A stretch of DNA of 64,000 nucleotides from Pseudomonas reactans (lineage in GTDB: Bacteria; Pseudomonadota; Gammaproteobacteria; Pseudomonadales; Pseudomonadaceae): assembly GCF_013385825.1 (NCBI RefSeq), contig NZ_JACAPG010000023.1:1-64000 (forward strand), written 5' to 3'. Position numbers and translations under genes: made by a program. The notes under the pieces are model-generated. The model made no database searches, was not told the origin of the DNA, and worked only from the letters and a program-made list of their open reading frames with translations. Positions 1 to 9,196 of this stretch are shown in pieces (the first letter of the stretch is position 1; each line of letters starts with the position of its first letter).

Positions 1-112
1 ACTTCTGGAATCTGCCGTCAACCCTTGATTTTGCTTTTCTATCAATTAGTTAGCGTTGATTAAAAAACCACCAACAAAGAGCCCGCCGCACCTTCTATAT
101 AGAGGAAAGGGT

Positions 113-1333
113 TCAGATAACACCGGCCGCCTTAAGAGCAACCACGTTCGCCGCGCCCAAACCCAGTACATCCTGAAGCACCTGAGCCGTATGCTCACCC
201 AACAGAGGAGGCGCATTGCGGTATTCCACTGGCGTCTTGGACAACCGTATAGGGCTGGCAACCTGAGGCACCATCCCCGCCAACGCGTGAGGCAACTCCA
301 TTTCCAACCCACGCGCCTTGACCTGAGGGTCGGCGAACACCTGCGCCAGGTCATTGATTGGCCCACAAGGCACACCCACCCGCTCCAGCTGCAACACCCA
401 CGCAGCCGTCGTCTTGAACACCGTCGCCTGACGAATCAACGGAATCAGTTCCGCCCGATTCGCCACCCGCACCTTATTAGTAGCGAAGCGCGGATCATCC
501 GCCCACTGCGGCTGCCCGGCCACTTCGGCAAACTTACGAAATTGCCCGTCATTACCCACCGTCAAGATGAAGTCACCGTCGGCGGTGGGAAAATCCTGAT
601 AAGGCACGATATTCGGATGCGCGTTGCCCAGCCGCTTTGGCGATACGCCTGTCGTCAGGTAATTCATCGCCTGGTTGGCCAGGCAGGCCACCTGCACATC
701 CAGTAACGCCATATCGATGTGCTGCCCGCCACCGTCATGATCGCGATGAGCCAGTGCCGCCAGAATCGCCACCGTCGAGTAGAGCCCCGTAAGAATGTCA
801 GTCAGCGCCACACCTACCTTGACCGGGCCAGCACCGTCATCCCCCTCGGGGCGCCCCGTCAGGCTCATAAGTCCGCCCAACCCCTGAATCATGAAGTCAT
901 AGCCTGCCCGCGCCGCATAGGGCCCGGTCTGGCCAAAGCCCGTGATCGAGCAGTAGATCAACTCAGGGTTGATCCCCTTGAGCGACTCATAGTCCAACCC
1001 ATACGCCGCAAGCCCGCCCACCTTGAAGTTTTCAATGAGGATGTCCGACTTGGCCGCCAGCTCACGCACCAGCGCCTGCCCCTCCGGCCGCGTAAAATCG
1101 ATCGTCACCGACTGCTTGTTGCGATTGGCCGACAGGTAGTACGCCGCCTCACTGGTATTCTCGCCGTAGGCATCCTTAAGGAAGGGCGGCCCCCAGGCGC
1201 GCGTATCGTCGCCGCTGCCCGGCCGCTCGACCTTGATCACTTCAGCCCCAAGGTCCGCAAGAACCTGCCCGGACCAGGGGCCCGCCAGTACTCGCGATAG
1301 ATCCAGTACCCGCAGATGCGAAAGCGCGCCCAT
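113..1333 (-). CDS. gcdG: CaiB/BaiF family CoA-transferase, probable succinyl-CoA:glutarate CoA-transferase
   Basis: A 406-residue class III CoA-transferase, the usual length for the family. Such enzymes move CoA between carboxylic acids through an aspartyl-CoA intermediate. The N-terminal segment (VLDLSRVLAGPWSGQ) and the ERPGSGDDTR motif are family hallmarks, and D179 in VGVALTDILTG is the likely catalytic aspartate. The gene lies 13 bp downstream of gcdH on the same strand, so the two are probably one operon. That context points to glutarate activation to glutaryl-CoA, which GcdH then degrades. The CoA donor (succinyl-CoA) is inferred from the known Pseudomonas gcdHG pathway and cannot be read from the sequence. 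The start at 1333 (ATGGGCGCGC) is preceded by an AGGAG-like site. Confidence 0.9.
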   Translation of the reverse strand: MGALSHLRVLDLSRVLAGPWSGQVLADLGAEVIKVERPGSGDDTRAWGPPFLKDAYGENTSEAAYYLSANRNKQSVTIDFTRPEGQALVRELAAKSDILIENFKVGGLAAYGLDYESLKGINPELIYCSITGFGQTGPYAARAGYDFMIQGLGGLMSLTGRPEGDDGAGPVKVGVALTDILTGLYSTVAILAALAHRDHDGGGQHIDMALLDVQVACLANQAMNYLTTGVSPKRLGNAHPNIVPYQDFPTADGDFILTVGNDGQFRKFAEVAGQPQWADDPRFATNKVRVANRAELIPLIRQATVFKTTAAWVLQLERVGVPCGPINDLAQVFADPQVKARGLEMELPHALAGMVPQVASPIRLSKTPVEYRNAPPLLGEHTAQVLQDVLGLGAANVVALKAAGVI

Positions 1334-1346
1334 GGCCGTGCTCCTA

Positions 1347-2528
1347 TTAATAGAACGCCTGAAGACCGGTTTGCGCGCGCCCCAGAATCAGAGCATGCAC
1401 GTCATGAGTACCTTCATAGGTATTCACGACCTCCAGGTTGACCAGGTGGCGCGCCACGCCGAACTCATCGGAAATGCCGTTGCCACCGAGCATGTCGCGC
1501 GCCATACGCGCGATATCCAGGGATTTGCCACAGGAGTTGCGCTTCATGATCGAAGTGATTTCAACCGCTGCGGTACCTTCATCCTTCATACGCCCCAGAC
1601 GCAGGCAGCCTTGCAGGGCCAGAGTGATCTCGGTCTGCATGTCGGCCAGTTTCTTCTGGATCAGTTGAGTTGCAGCCAATGGACGGCCGAATTGCTGGCG
1701 ATCCAGTGTGTATTGACGGGCGGTATGCCAGCAGAATTCAGCAGCACCCAACGCGCCCCAGGAGATGCCATAACGCGCAGAGTTAAGGCAGGTAAAAGGG
1801 CCCTTCAAGCCACGCACATCCGGGAAGATGTTCTCTTCCGGCACAAATACGTTATCCATGACGATTTCACCGGTGATGGAGGCGCGCAGCCCGACCTTGC
1901 CGTGAATCGCCGGTGCACTCAGGCCCTTCCAGCCTTTCTCCAAGACAAAGCCACGGATGTCACCGGCGTCGTCCTTGCCCCACACCACAAACACATCCGC
2001 GATTGGGCTGTTGGTGATCCACATCTTCGCGCCCGTCAGGCTGTAACCGCCGTCCACTTTTCGAGCCCGGGTAATCATCGCACCTGGATCAGAACCATGA
2101 TTGGGCTCGGTCAGGCCGAAACAGCCGATCCATTCCCCAGACGCCAACTTCGGCAAGTACTTCTGTTTCTGCGCCTCGGTGCCAAACTCATTGATCGGCA
2201 CCATGACCAGCGAAGACTGCACACTCATCATCGAGCGATAGCCGGAATCGACACGCTCCACTTCGCGCGCAATCAAACCATAACTGACGTAGTTCAAGCC
2301 GCTGCCGCCGTACTGCTCGGGAATCATCGCACCGAGCAAACCGGTCTCGCCCATCTCGCGGAAAATCGCAGGGTCAGTCTTTTCATGGCGAAAGGCTTCA
2401 AGCACACGCGGCGCCAGTTTGTCCTGGGCGAACTGCTCAGCACTGTCGCGCACCATGCGCTCTTCTTCGGTGAGCTGTTGATCCAGCAGCAGTGGATCGA
2501 TCCAGTTGAAGCTTGCCTTGCCAGCCAT
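1347..2528 (-). CDS. gcdH: Glutaryl-CoA dehydrogenase
   Basis: A 393-residue FAD acyl-CoA dehydrogenase that oxidises and decarboxylates glutaryl-CoA to crotonyl-CoA, passing electrons to electron-transferring flavoprotein. It ends the lysine, hydroxylysine and glutarate route. The three acyl-CoA dehydrogenase regions occur in order: a helical N-terminus, a beta domain around GCFGLTEPNHGSD and WITNSPIADVFVVW, and a C-terminal helical domain. The late NTYEGTHDVHALILGRA motif carries the expected catalytic glutamate near residue 372. Full-family length and the adjacent CoA-transferase and divergent LysR gene support GcdH over a generic acyl-CoA dehydrogenase. Start ATG at 2528 has a GAGGACTT ribosome site upstream. 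Confidence 0.96.
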   Translation of the reverse strand: MAGKASFNWIDPLLLDQQLTEEERMVRDSAEQFAQDKLAPRVLEAFRHEKTDPAIFREMGETGLLGAMIPEQYGGSGLNYVSYGLIAREVERVDSGYRSMMSVQSSLVMVPINEFGTEAQKQKYLPKLASGEWIGCFGLTEPNHGSDPGAMITRARKVDGGYSLTGAKMWITNSPIADVFVVWGKDDAGDIRGFVLEKGWKGLSAPAIHGKVGLRASITGEIVMDNVFVPEENIFPDVRGLKGPFTCLNSARYGISWGALGAAEFCWHTARQYTLDRQQFGRPLAATQLIQKKLADMQTEITLALQGCLRLGRMKDEGTAAVEITSIMKRNSCGKSLDIARMARDMLGGNGISDEFGVARHLVNLEVVNTYEGTHDVHALILGRAQTGLQAFY

Positions 2529-2654
2529 GAATAAGTCCTCGCGGAAAGAAACGGAAGTCGTGCAACCAGCCTAGGCGCGACAAGCGCTCAGGGCAAACGA
2601 GGTTTCCGCATAGGGTTGTGCTAATTTCTCACTTCGAAACCGCCAACAAGCGTG

Positions 2655-2671
2655 CATATGCGCTTTATATG
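2655..2671. promoter_or_regulatory. Candidate LysR-type operator between gcdH and its regulator
   Basis: CATAT-N7-ATATG is a perfect dyad in the intergenic region, 15 bp before the regulator start and about 127 bp from the gcdH start. LysR regulators usually bind interrupted dyads of this kind (T-N11-A core) and repress their own promoter. The assignment is inference from position and symmetry only. Confidence 0.35.
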
Positions 2672-2685
2672 TGAGGACACGGTAT

Positions 2686-3585
2686 ATGCGCAGAAAAATT
2701 CCCAGCACTACCGCCTTGGTCAGTTTTGAAGCGGCGGCCCGCCACGAAAGCTTTACCAAGGCCGCACACGAGCTTTCGATCACTCAAGGCGCCATCTGTA
2801 GACAGATCGCCAGCCTTGAGGAGTTTTTGAGTGTCGAGCTGTTTCGTCGCTCACGCCGAGGGGTAAAACTGACGGAAGCAGGACTGTCCTACAGCCGCCG
2901 CGTTGCCACACAGCTGGACGCAGTGGAGCGCGATACGCTTTCCGTCATGGGTCAGCAGGGTGCTAACACTATCGAGCTGGCGGTGGTCCCGACATTTGGC
3001 ACTCAATGGCTGATCCCTCGCCTCAAGGATTTCCAACGCCAGCACCCTGAAGTCACAGTCAACCTCACGAACCGTACACGGCCCTTCCTGTTTGCCGACA
3101 CCGAATTCGACGCCGCCATCTACTTCGGCGATGCCGACTGGTCCGGTACGGAATCGCACCGTCTGATGGGAGAAAATCCTGTCCCGGTGTGCAGCCCGCG
3201 ATTGCTGGGTAACAGCACGCAATTCAGTCCCCAGGAAATCGCAGAACTGCCCCTCCTGCAGCAAACGACGAGACCTTACGCGTGGCGCCAGTGGTTCAGC
3301 GCCCAGCAACTGAGCGTACCTCGCGACATGACAGGGCCCCGTTACGAGCTATTCTCGATGTTGTCTCAGGCCGCCATGCATGACATGGGGATCGCGCTGA
3401 TCCCGCCGTTCCTCATCCAACGCGAATTAGCGGACGGCCAACTGGTGATCGCAAGCCACGAAGCACTGAGCAGCTCGAAGGCCTATTACTTGATGATTCC
3501 TGACAGGAAGGTCGAATCTGCCTCATTACACGCATTCAGGGACTGGCTGATCGACCAGTCACAGCGCTACAGCCCTTGTATTTAA
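2686..3585 (+). CDS. gcdR: LysR-family transcriptional regulator, probable GcdR
   Basis: A protein of about 299 residues with an N-terminal winged helix-turn-helix (FEAAARHESFTKAAHELSIT, then GAICRQIASLEEFLSVELF) and a LysR substrate-binding domain of the GcvA-like type from about residue 90. It is divergent from gcdH, the classic arrangement for an activator of the neighbouring operon, and matches the glutarate-responsive GcdR of pseudomonads. The start is ATG at 2686, because the upstream GTG at 2671 is itself part of the GTGAGGAC ribosome-binding site. The inducer (glutarate) is inferred from context. A hairpin (TTGCTGAC/GTCAGCAA) follows the stop at 3599-3620. Confidence 0.88.
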   Translation: MRRKIPSTTALVSFEAAARHESFTKAAHELSITQGAICRQIASLEEFLSVELFRRSRRGVKLTEAGLSYSRRVATQLDAVERDTLSVMGQQGANTIELAVVPTFGTQWLIPRLKDFQRQHPEVTVNLTNRTRPFLFADTEFDAAIYFGDADWSGTESHRLMGENPVPVCSPRLLGNSTQFSPQEIAELPLLQQTTRPYAWRQWFSAQQLSVPRDMTGPRYELFSMLSQAAMHDMGIALIPPFLIQRELADGQLVIASHEALSSSKAYYLMIPDRKVESASLHAFRDWLIDQSQRYSPCI

Positions 3586-4036
3586 AGGTAAAACAACATT
3601 GCTGACCCTGTAGTCAGCAAATTCGTAATCCTACAGATATACATATATGTCGCATTTCAACAGACTGTATCTGTCAGGCGAAAATAGGGCTCAAGGCCAT
3701 GATCTATATGACTTGTAGCGACTATTACAAGCCAATGACCGACTATTCACACCAACGATGTCAAAAGATTGCAAAAAAGCCTGCAGCCCTTTAAGCCCAT
3801 GTATTTGAAGAGGTTATTTCAGCGTGTTGCGACAATCAGTCACAGGGTGACTTGTAGTTAATTTTTCGTCACCCGTCATAATCCCTTGATGGCCGTAAAG
3901 TTCGCCTGCAAAATGCCGCGCCCCGCTGTCATTTCAGCGGGATCGTGCTGATCGGCCGCCCCAGTTGCGCCACTCGCGGTGCACTGGCCTTTTTACAAAA
4001 AGATCAAAAGCAAAAAGATCATGCAGGAGATTTGAC
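3586..4036. other. Intergenic region between gcdR and pntAA
   Basis: No coding potential. A stem-loop with 8-bp arms (TTGCTGAC/GTCAGCAA, 3599-3620) just after gcdR could end its transcript, although no T-run follows. A possible sigma-70 promoter for the pnt operon is TTGTAG (3853-3858), an 18-bp spacer and CATAAT (3877-3882). The stretch around 3640-3760 is AT-richer than its surroundings and shows nothing I can name. Confidence 0.4.
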
Positions 4037-5158
4037 GTGCACATTGGTGTTCCTCTCGAAACCCAGACCGGTGAAACGCGGGTGGCTGCCACCCCGGAAA
4101 CCATCAAGAAGCTGATCGGCCAGGGCCATAAGGTCACTGTAGAAAGCGGAGCCGGCATTAAGGCCAGCGTCGTCGACAGTGCCTATGAAATGGCAGGAGC
4201 AACCATTGGTAGCGCCAGCGATGCATTTGGCGCCGAGCTGATCCTCAAGGTGGTTGCCCCCAGCGACAGCGAACTCACGCTGATCAAAAGCGGCACCGTG
4301 CTGGTGGGCATGCTCAATCCGTTCAGCAACGAAACGATTGCCAAGCTCGCCGAGCGTGGTATCACGGCCTTCGCACTGGAAGCCGCGCCGCGTACCTCGC
4401 GGGCGCAGAGCCTCGACGTACTGTCTTCCCAGGCCAACATTGCCGGCTATAAAGCCGTCCTGCTCGCCGCTCATCACTATCCGCGCTTCATGCCGATGCT
4501 GATGACCGCAGCAGGCACTGTGAAGGCTGCACGCGTGCTGATCCTCGGCGCCGGCGTTGCAGGCTTGCAAGCCATCGCCACGGCGAAACGCCTAGGCGCA
4601 GTGATCGAAGCGTCTGACGTCCGCCCGGCCGTTAAAGAGCAGATCGAATCCCTCGGCGCCAAATTTGTCGACGTGCCTTACGAGACCGATGAAGAACGCG
4701 AGTGCGCCGTCGGCGTCGGCGGTTATGCCAGGCCAATGCCGACCAGCTGGATGCAACGCCAAGCCTTGGCCGTGCACGAACGCGCCAAGCAGGCCGACAT
4801 CGTCATTACCACCGCCCTGATCCCAGGCCGCAAAGCGCCGACCTTGCTTAGCGCCGAAACCGTCGCGCAGATGAAGCCCGGCTCGGTCGTGATCGACCTC
4901 GCCGCAGCCCAAGGAGGCAATTGCCCGCTGACCGTGGCCGACCAGGTGGTAGTGGAAAATGGCGTGATCATTTGCGGTCCAACCAACTTGGCCGGTGCCG
5001 TCGCTGCCGACGCATCCGCCCTGTACGCACGCAACCTGCTGGACTTCCTGAAGTTGGTCTTCACCAAGGAAGGGCAGTTTGAAATCAACCTCGAAGACGA
5101 CATCGTCGCCGCGTGCCTGATGTGCCGCGACGGCCAAGTCATCCGCAAAAACGCCTAA
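4037..5158 (+). CDS. pntAA: NAD(P) transhydrogenase subunit alpha part 1 (NAD(H)-binding domain I)
   Basis: A 373-residue soluble NAD(H)-binding subunit of the proton-translocating transhydrogenase, which uses the proton gradient to drive hydride transfer from NADH to NADP+. The N-terminus (IGVPLETQTGETRVAATPETI) and the Rossmann motif GAGVAGLQAIATAKRLGA are typical of AlaDH/PNT-family proteins. The longer open frame from 3965 begins with a basic non-homologous stretch. GTG at 4037, 9 nt after AGGAG (4024-4028), is the better start. It begins the pntAA-pntAB-pntB operon, the split three-subunit form rather than the two-subunit enteric form. Confidence 0.95.
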   Translation: MHIGVPLETQTGETRVAATPETIKKLIGQGHKVTVESGAGIKASVVDSAYEMAGATIGSASDAFGAELILKVVAPSDSELTLIKSGTVLVGMLNPFSNETIAKLAERGITAFALEAAPRTSRAQSLDVLSSQANIAGYKAVLLAAHHYPRFMPMLMTAAGTVKAARVLILGAGVAGLQAIATAKRLGAVIEASDVRPAVKEQIESLGAKFVDVPYETDEERECAVGVGGYARPMPTSWMQRQALAVHERAKQADIVITTALIPGRKAPTLLSAETVAQMKPGSVVIDLAAAQGGNCPLTVADQVVVENGVIICGPTNLAGAVAADASALYARNLLDFLKLVFTKEGQFEINLEDDIVAACLMCRDGQVIRKNA

Positions 5159-5173
5159 GCAGGGATTCAGACG

Positions 5174-5494
5174 ATGGAAGAGCTTATCTCCCCCGGTATC
5201 TACAACCTGATCATCTTTGTGCTGGCGATTTATGTCGGTTACCACGTGGTCTGGAACGTTACCCCCGCGCTGCACACACCATTGATGGCGGTAACCAACG
5301 CCATTTCCGCGATCGTGATCGTCGGCGCCATGCTTGCCGCAGCCCTCACCGTCACGCCACTGGGCAAGACCATGGGCACGCTGGCCGTGGCACTCGCAGC
5401 GGTCAACGTGTTCGGTGGCTTCCTGGTCACCCGCAGGATGCTTGAGATGTTCAAGAAGAAAGCCCCGAAAGCAAAAGAAGAGGCGCCTAAGTAA
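5174..5494 (+). CDS. pntAB: NAD(P) transhydrogenase subunit alpha part 2 (membrane)
   Basis: A 106-residue inner-membrane protein with three predicted hydrophobic helices (about residues 6-28, 35-55 and 62-83) and a Lys-rich C-terminal tail (FKKKAPKAKEEAPK). It is the membrane part of split PntA, forming part of the proton channel with PntB. It starts 15 bp after pntAA and its stop overlaps the pntB start by one base (TAATG), which indicates translational coupling. Confidence 0.95.
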   Translation: MEELISPGIYNLIIFVLAIYVGYHVVWNVTPALHTPLMAVTNAISAIVIVGAMLAAALTVTPLGKTMGTLAVALAAVNVFGGFLVTRRMLEMFKKKAPKAKEEAPK

Positions 5495-6930
5495 TGAGCA
5501 TGAATCTCGTCACGACGCTCTACTTGATCGCGTCGATCTGCTTCATCCAGGCGCTCAAGGGTCTGTCACACCCCACCACGTCACGTCGCGGCAATCTGTT
5601 CGGCATGCTCGGCATGGCGCTGGCGGTGCTCACCACCGTGGGCCTCATCTATAAGCTGGGCGCTGAGTTGGCTACCGCAGGCATTGGTTACGTAATCGTT
5701 GGCCTGCTGATCGGCGGCACCGCCGGCTCGATCATGGCCAAGCGCGTAGAAATGACCAAGATGCCTGAACTGGTAGCGTTCATGCACAGCATGATCGGCC
5801 TGGCAGCAGTGTTCATCGCAATTGCAGCAGTGGTTGAGCCGCAGTCCCTGGGCATCGTCAAACACCTGGGCGACTCGATTCCCGCCGGTAACCGCCTGGA
5901 GTTGTTCCTCGGCGCAGCCATCGGCGCCATTACCTTCTCCGGCTCGGTGATCGCCTTCGGCAAACTGTCGGGCAAGTACAAGTTCCGCCTGTTCCAGGGC
6001 GCACCGGTACAGTTCGGCGGTCAGCACAAGCTGAACCTGGTGCTTGGCCTCGCAACGTTGGGTCTGGGCCTGGCGTTCATGTTCACCGGCAACCTCACCG
6101 CCTTCGCGCTGATGCTGGCCCTGGCTTTCGTGCTGGGCGTGCTGATCATCATCCCGATCGGCGGCGCGGATATGCCTGTGGTCGTCTCGATGCTCAACAG
6201 CTACTCCGGCTGGGCTGCGGCGGGCATCGGCTTTTCGCTGAACAACTCGATGCTGATCATCGCCGGTTCCCTGGTAGGTTCCAGCGGCGCGATCCTGTCG
6301 TACATCATGTGCAAGGCGATGAACCGCTCCTTCTTTAATGTACTGCTCGGCGGTTTCGGCAATGCGCCGGATGCAGGTGCAGCGGCTGGCTCTAAAGAAG
6401 CACGACCGGTCAAATCCGGCTCAGCGGACGACGCAACCTTCCTGCTGACCAACGCCGATACCGTGATCATCGTCCCAGGCTACGGCCTGGCCGTGGCGCG
6501 CGCACAGCACGCGCTCAAGGAACTGACCGAGAAGCTGACCCATCACGGCGTCACCGTGAAATACGCGATCCACCCGGTGGCGGGCCGTATGCCTGGGCAC
6601 ATGAACGTGCTGCTCGCCGAGGCCGAAGTGCCTTACGACCAGGTGTTCGAAATGGAAGATATCAACTCCGAGTTCGGCCAGGCCGACGTGGTGCTGGTGC
6701 TGGGCGCCAACGACGTGGTCAACCCGGCCGCCAAGAACGATCCGAATTCACCGATCGCCGGCATGCCGATTCTCGAGGCCTTCAAGGCCAAGACGATCAT
6801 CGTCAACAAGCGCTCGATGGCCAGCGGCTACGCCGGCCTGGATAACGAATTGTTCTACCTGGACAAGACCATGATGGTCTTCGGTGATGCCAAAAAGGTC
6901 ATCGAAGACATGGTCAAAGCCGTCGAGTAA
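5494..6930 (+). CDS. pntB: NAD(P) transhydrogenase subunit beta
   Basis: A 478-residue subunit with about nine transmembrane helices (domain II) in the first 270 residues and a C-terminal soluble NADP(H)-binding domain III. Domain III begins at about residue 300 and contains IIVPGYGLAVARAQHAL and the VLVLGANDVVNPAA nucleotide-binding motif. Together with PntAA and PntAB it makes NADPH from NADH at the expense of proton motive force. The start codon shares an A with the pntAB stop. A strong terminator follows the gene, closing the three-gene operon. Confidence 0.97.
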   Translation: MSMNLVTTLYLIASICFIQALKGLSHPTTSRRGNLFGMLGMALAVLTTVGLIYKLGAELATAGIGYVIVGLLIGGTAGSIMAKRVEMTKMPELVAFMHSMIGLAAVFIAIAAVVEPQSLGIVKHLGDSIPAGNRLELFLGAAIGAITFSGSVIAFGKLSGKYKFRLFQGAPVQFGGQHKLNLVLGLATLGLGLAFMFTGNLTAFALMLALAFVLGVLIIIPIGGADMPVVVSMLNSYSGWAAAGIGFSLNNSMLIIAGSLVGSSGAILSYIMCKAMNRSFFNVLLGGFGNAPDAGAAAGSKEARPVKSGSADDATFLLTNADTVIIVPGYGLAVARAQHALKELTEKLTHHGVTVKYAIHPVAGRMPGHMNVLLAEAEVPYDQVFEMEDINSEFGQADVVLVLGANDVVNPAAKNDPNSPIAGMPILEAFKAKTIIVNKRSMASGYAGLDNELFYLDKTMMVFGDAKKVIEDMVKAVE

Positions 6931-6952
6931 CACTGCTTCAGCGCAATACTCG

Positions 6953-6982
6953 AAACCCCGGCCTGCGATAGGCTGGGGTTTT
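6953..6982 (+). terminator. Rho-independent terminator of the pnt operon
   Basis: AACCCCGGCCT pairs with AGGCTGGGGTT around a short loop and is followed directly by a run of Ts, 23 bp after the pntB stop. Confidence 0.9.
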
Positions 6983-7109
6983 TTATTACCGCATGAAACC
7001 CGACCAAAGGCTCTAAATCGCTGCCTGGCATTCGACCATGGTAGCGGGCCGAATTTTTTTGAAGTCACTAAACTGCGCACCTTGCTTCCGTAGCCTGAGA
7101 TAACAATCC

Positions 7110-8603
7110 ATGTACCGTGATCGTATCCGCTTGCCTTCGTTGTTGAACAAGGTCATGAGCGCGGCAGACGCCGCCGCACTGATCAAGGACGGCATGACCG
7201 TCGGCATGAGCGGCTTCACCCGTGCCGGTGAAGCCAAGGCCGTCCCCCACGCCCTGGCCGAACGTGCCAAGACTTCCCCACTGAAAATCACCCTGATGAC
7301 CGGCGCCAGCCTGGGCAATGACCTGGACAAGCAACTGACTGAAGCGGGCGTGCTGTCGCGACGCATGCCGTTTCAGGTTGATAGCACCCTGCGCAAGGCG
7401 ATCAACGCCGGCGAGGTGATGTTTATCGACCAGCACCTGTCGGAAACCGTCGAGCAACTGCGCAACAATCAGCTCAAGCTGCCGGATATTGCGGTGATTG
7501 AGGCGGTCGCAATCACTGAGCAAGGCCATATTGTGCCCACCACGTCTGTAGGCAACTCGGCCAGCTTTGCGATTTTCGCCAAGCAGGTAATCGTCGAGAT
7601 CAACCTGGCACACAACCCGAACCTGGAAGGGTTGCACGACATCTACATCCCGACGTACCGGCCAACCCGTACGCCAATTCCTTTGGTGAAGGTCGATGAC
7701 CGGATCGGCAGTACTGCGATTCCGATCCCACCGGAAAAGATCGCAGCCATCGTCATCACCAACCAGGCCGACTCCGCATCGACCGTGACGCCACCCGACA
7801 GTGACACCCAAGGCATCGCCAATCACCTGATCAACTTCCTCAAGCAAGAAGTCGACGCCGGCCGCATGACCAACAAACTCGGGCCGTTGCAGGCCGGCAT
7901 CGGCAATATCGCCAACGCGGTGATGTGTGGCTTGATCGAATCGCCGTTCGAAGACCTGACCATGTATTCGGAAGTGTTGCAGGATTCGACCTTCGACCTG
8001 ATCGACGCGGGCAAGCTGAGCTTTGCTTCGGGCAGCTCGATCACCCTGTCGGAGCGTCGCAATGCCGACGTGTTCGGCAACCTGGAGAAGTACAAGGACA
8101 AACTGGTGCTGCGCCCGCAAGAGATCTCCAACCATCCGGAAGTGGTGCGTCGCCTGGGCATCATCGGCATCAACACCGCGCTGGAGTTCGACATCTACGG
8201 TAACGTCAACTCCACCCATGTCTGCGGCACGCGGATGATGAACGGTATTGGCGGCTCCGGGGATTTCGCGCGCAATGCGCACCTGGCGATCTTTGTTACC
8301 AAATCCATTGCCAAAGGCGGGGCGATTTCCAGCGTAGTGCCGATGGTCAGCCATGTGGACCACACCGAGCATGACGTCGACATTCTGGTCACCGAGGTTG
8401 GGCTTGCCGACCTGCGTGGCTTGGCGCCACGGGAACGGGCGCGGGTGATCATCGATAACTGTGTGCACCCCGCCTACCGCGATGCCCTGAACAGTTACTT
8501 CAACGCCGCCTGCGCCATCGGCGGGCACACCCCGCACATCCTGCGTGAAGCACTGAGCTGGCACATCAACCTGGAAGAAACCGGGCATATGCTCAAGGCG
8601 TGA
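7110..8603 (+). CDS. Acetyl-CoA hydrolase / succinyl-CoA:acetate CoA-transferase family protein
   Basis: A 497-residue class I CoA-transferase. These enzymes form a glutamyl-CoA thioester and either move CoA from succinyl-CoA to acetate or hydrolyse acetyl-CoA. The family motif QAGIGNIANAVM lies at residues 271-282. E288 in MYSEV is in the position of the catalytic glutamate of Acetobacter AarC, and VCGTRMMNGIGGSGDFARNA lies near residue 370. It is a single-gene unit: the pnt terminator is upstream and a stem-loop sits at 8619-8644 downstream. Which activity dominates cannot be told from sequence. In pseudomonads it is likely used in acetate and propionate metabolism. Confidence 0.9.
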   Translation: MYRDRIRLPSLLNKVMSAADAAALIKDGMTVGMSGFTRAGEAKAVPHALAERAKTSPLKITLMTGASLGNDLDKQLTEAGVLSRRMPFQVDSTLRKAINAGEVMFIDQHLSETVEQLRNNQLKLPDIAVIEAVAITEQGHIVPTTSVGNSASFAIFAKQVIVEINLAHNPNLEGLHDIYIPTYRPTRTPIPLVKVDDRIGSTAIPIPPEKIAAIVITNQADSASTVTPPDSDTQGIANHLINFLKQEVDAGRMTNKLGPLQAGIGNIANAVMCGLIESPFEDLTMYSEVLQDSTFDLIDAGKLSFASGSSITLSERRNADVFGNLEKYKDKLVLRPQEISNHPEVVRRLGIIGINTALEFDIYGNVNSTHVCGTRMMNGIGGSGDFARNAHLAIFVTKSIAKGGAISSVVPMVSHVDHTEHDVDILVTEVGLADLRGLAPRERARVIIDNCVHPAYRDALNSYFNAACAIGGHTPHILREALSWHINLEETGHMLKA

Positions 8604-8618
8604 TTGATACAGATCCGG

Positions 8619-8644
8619 GCTGATGCAAACACAGTTTCATCAGC
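8619..8644 (+). terminator. Stem-loop after the CoA-transferase gene, possible terminator
   Basis: GCTGATG...CATCAGC with inner AAAC/GTTT pairing begins 15 bp after the stop codon. The T content after it (TTGATCTCTT) is modest, so termination is likely but not certain. Confidence 0.55.
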
Positions 8645-8675
8645 TTGATCTCTTCATTGCCATTTCTAGAAAAAA

Positions 8676-8839
8676 CTGTACTGCTGTACCGGTCATTTCC
8701 TACCGAAATATCCCACACATCACTTCGAAATCACCTATTTCGCACCACTTCAGTGCGGACAGGTACAGTTGCCCCATTTCTGTACAGTACAGCACCCATA
8801 AACAGTTAACTGGCCCCTCACAATACAGGTGAACTGTAT
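8676..8839. promoter_or_regulatory. Array of CTGTAC/GTACAG operator-like motifs upstream of the first DUF1127 gene
   Basis: This gene-free stretch (8604-8921) holds a dense set of related half-sites. CTGTAC occurs at 8676-8681 and again at 8684-8689. GACAGGTACAG is at 8758-8768 and CTGTACAGTACAG at 8780-8792. The palindrome CAGTTAACTG is at 8803-8812, and the inverted repeat ATACAG-N5-CTGTAT at 8823-8839. The 11-mer GACAGGTACAG recurs before the second DUF1127 gene. Such clustering implies a multi-site binding protein. A GntR/MocR-type regulator is my guess, and no such gene is in the window. The promoter itself was not resolved. Confidence 0.6.
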
Positions 8840-8921
8840 CTAGAGAGTCTTGCGCCGGAAGAGGATCATTGGCATCAGTTAAACCACTACCTAATCCCGC
8901 CACAAGCGGAAGGATGTCATC

Positions 8922-9137
8922 ATGGAACGTACACTCAGTTCCGATCTGTTCTTCGAAGAAAAAGCTGTAAACACCCAGGCCTCCCTGCCTCTGCGCGTTA
9001 TCGCCAACCTGATGTTGTGGCAGCGCCGCATCTCCAGCCGCCATCAACTGGCTCGCCTGGATTCGCGTCTGCTGGCTGACGCAGGCATCAGCGAAGCTCA
9101 ACGCTACGAAGAGCTGAGCAAGCCGTTCTGGCGCTAA
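8922..9137 (+). CDS. DUF1127 small protein
   Basis: A 71-residue protein ending in the DUF1127 signature: an arginine-rich helix (LMLWQRRISSRHQLARLDSR) then LLADAGISEAQRYEELSKPFW. Small DUF1127 proteins are often phosphate-, stress- or RNA-linked in other bacteria, but their biochemical role is mostly unknown. The first 25 residues are acidic and variable. Start ATG at 8922 follows GGAAGGATGTCATC, with GGAAGG as ribosome site. It shares its C-terminal motif (ELSKPFWR) with the DUF1127 protein at 9402 and is followed by a clear terminator, so it is monocistronic. Confidence 0.88.
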   Translation: MERTLSSDLFFEEKAVNTQASLPLRVIANLMLWQRRISSRHQLARLDSRLLADAGISEAQRYEELSKPFWR

Positions 9138-9196
9138 CTTAGCGCTCGCTGGCCCTGACCTACCGGGTCCACCGCCAGCACCCTGATTTGTCAAAG

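Noticed and set aside
1233..2534. A 433-codon open frame antisense to gcdH
   Set aside because: It lies fully over gcdH and gcdG, and has Arg/His/Gln-rich composition with no family pattern. It is a shadow of GC-rich coding.
3965..4036. N-terminal extension of PntAA
   Set aside because: The extra 24 residues are basic and unlike the family. The GTG at 4037 has a good ribosome site.
7068..8588. A 506-codon frame antisense to the CoA-transferase gene
   Set aside because: Low-complexity His/Gln/Arg composition, and the other strand holds a recognised enzyme.
8604..8921. tRNA or riboswitch in the gap before DUF1127
   Set aside because: No cloverleaf or known aptamer pattern. The structure is explained by repeated protein-binding motifs.
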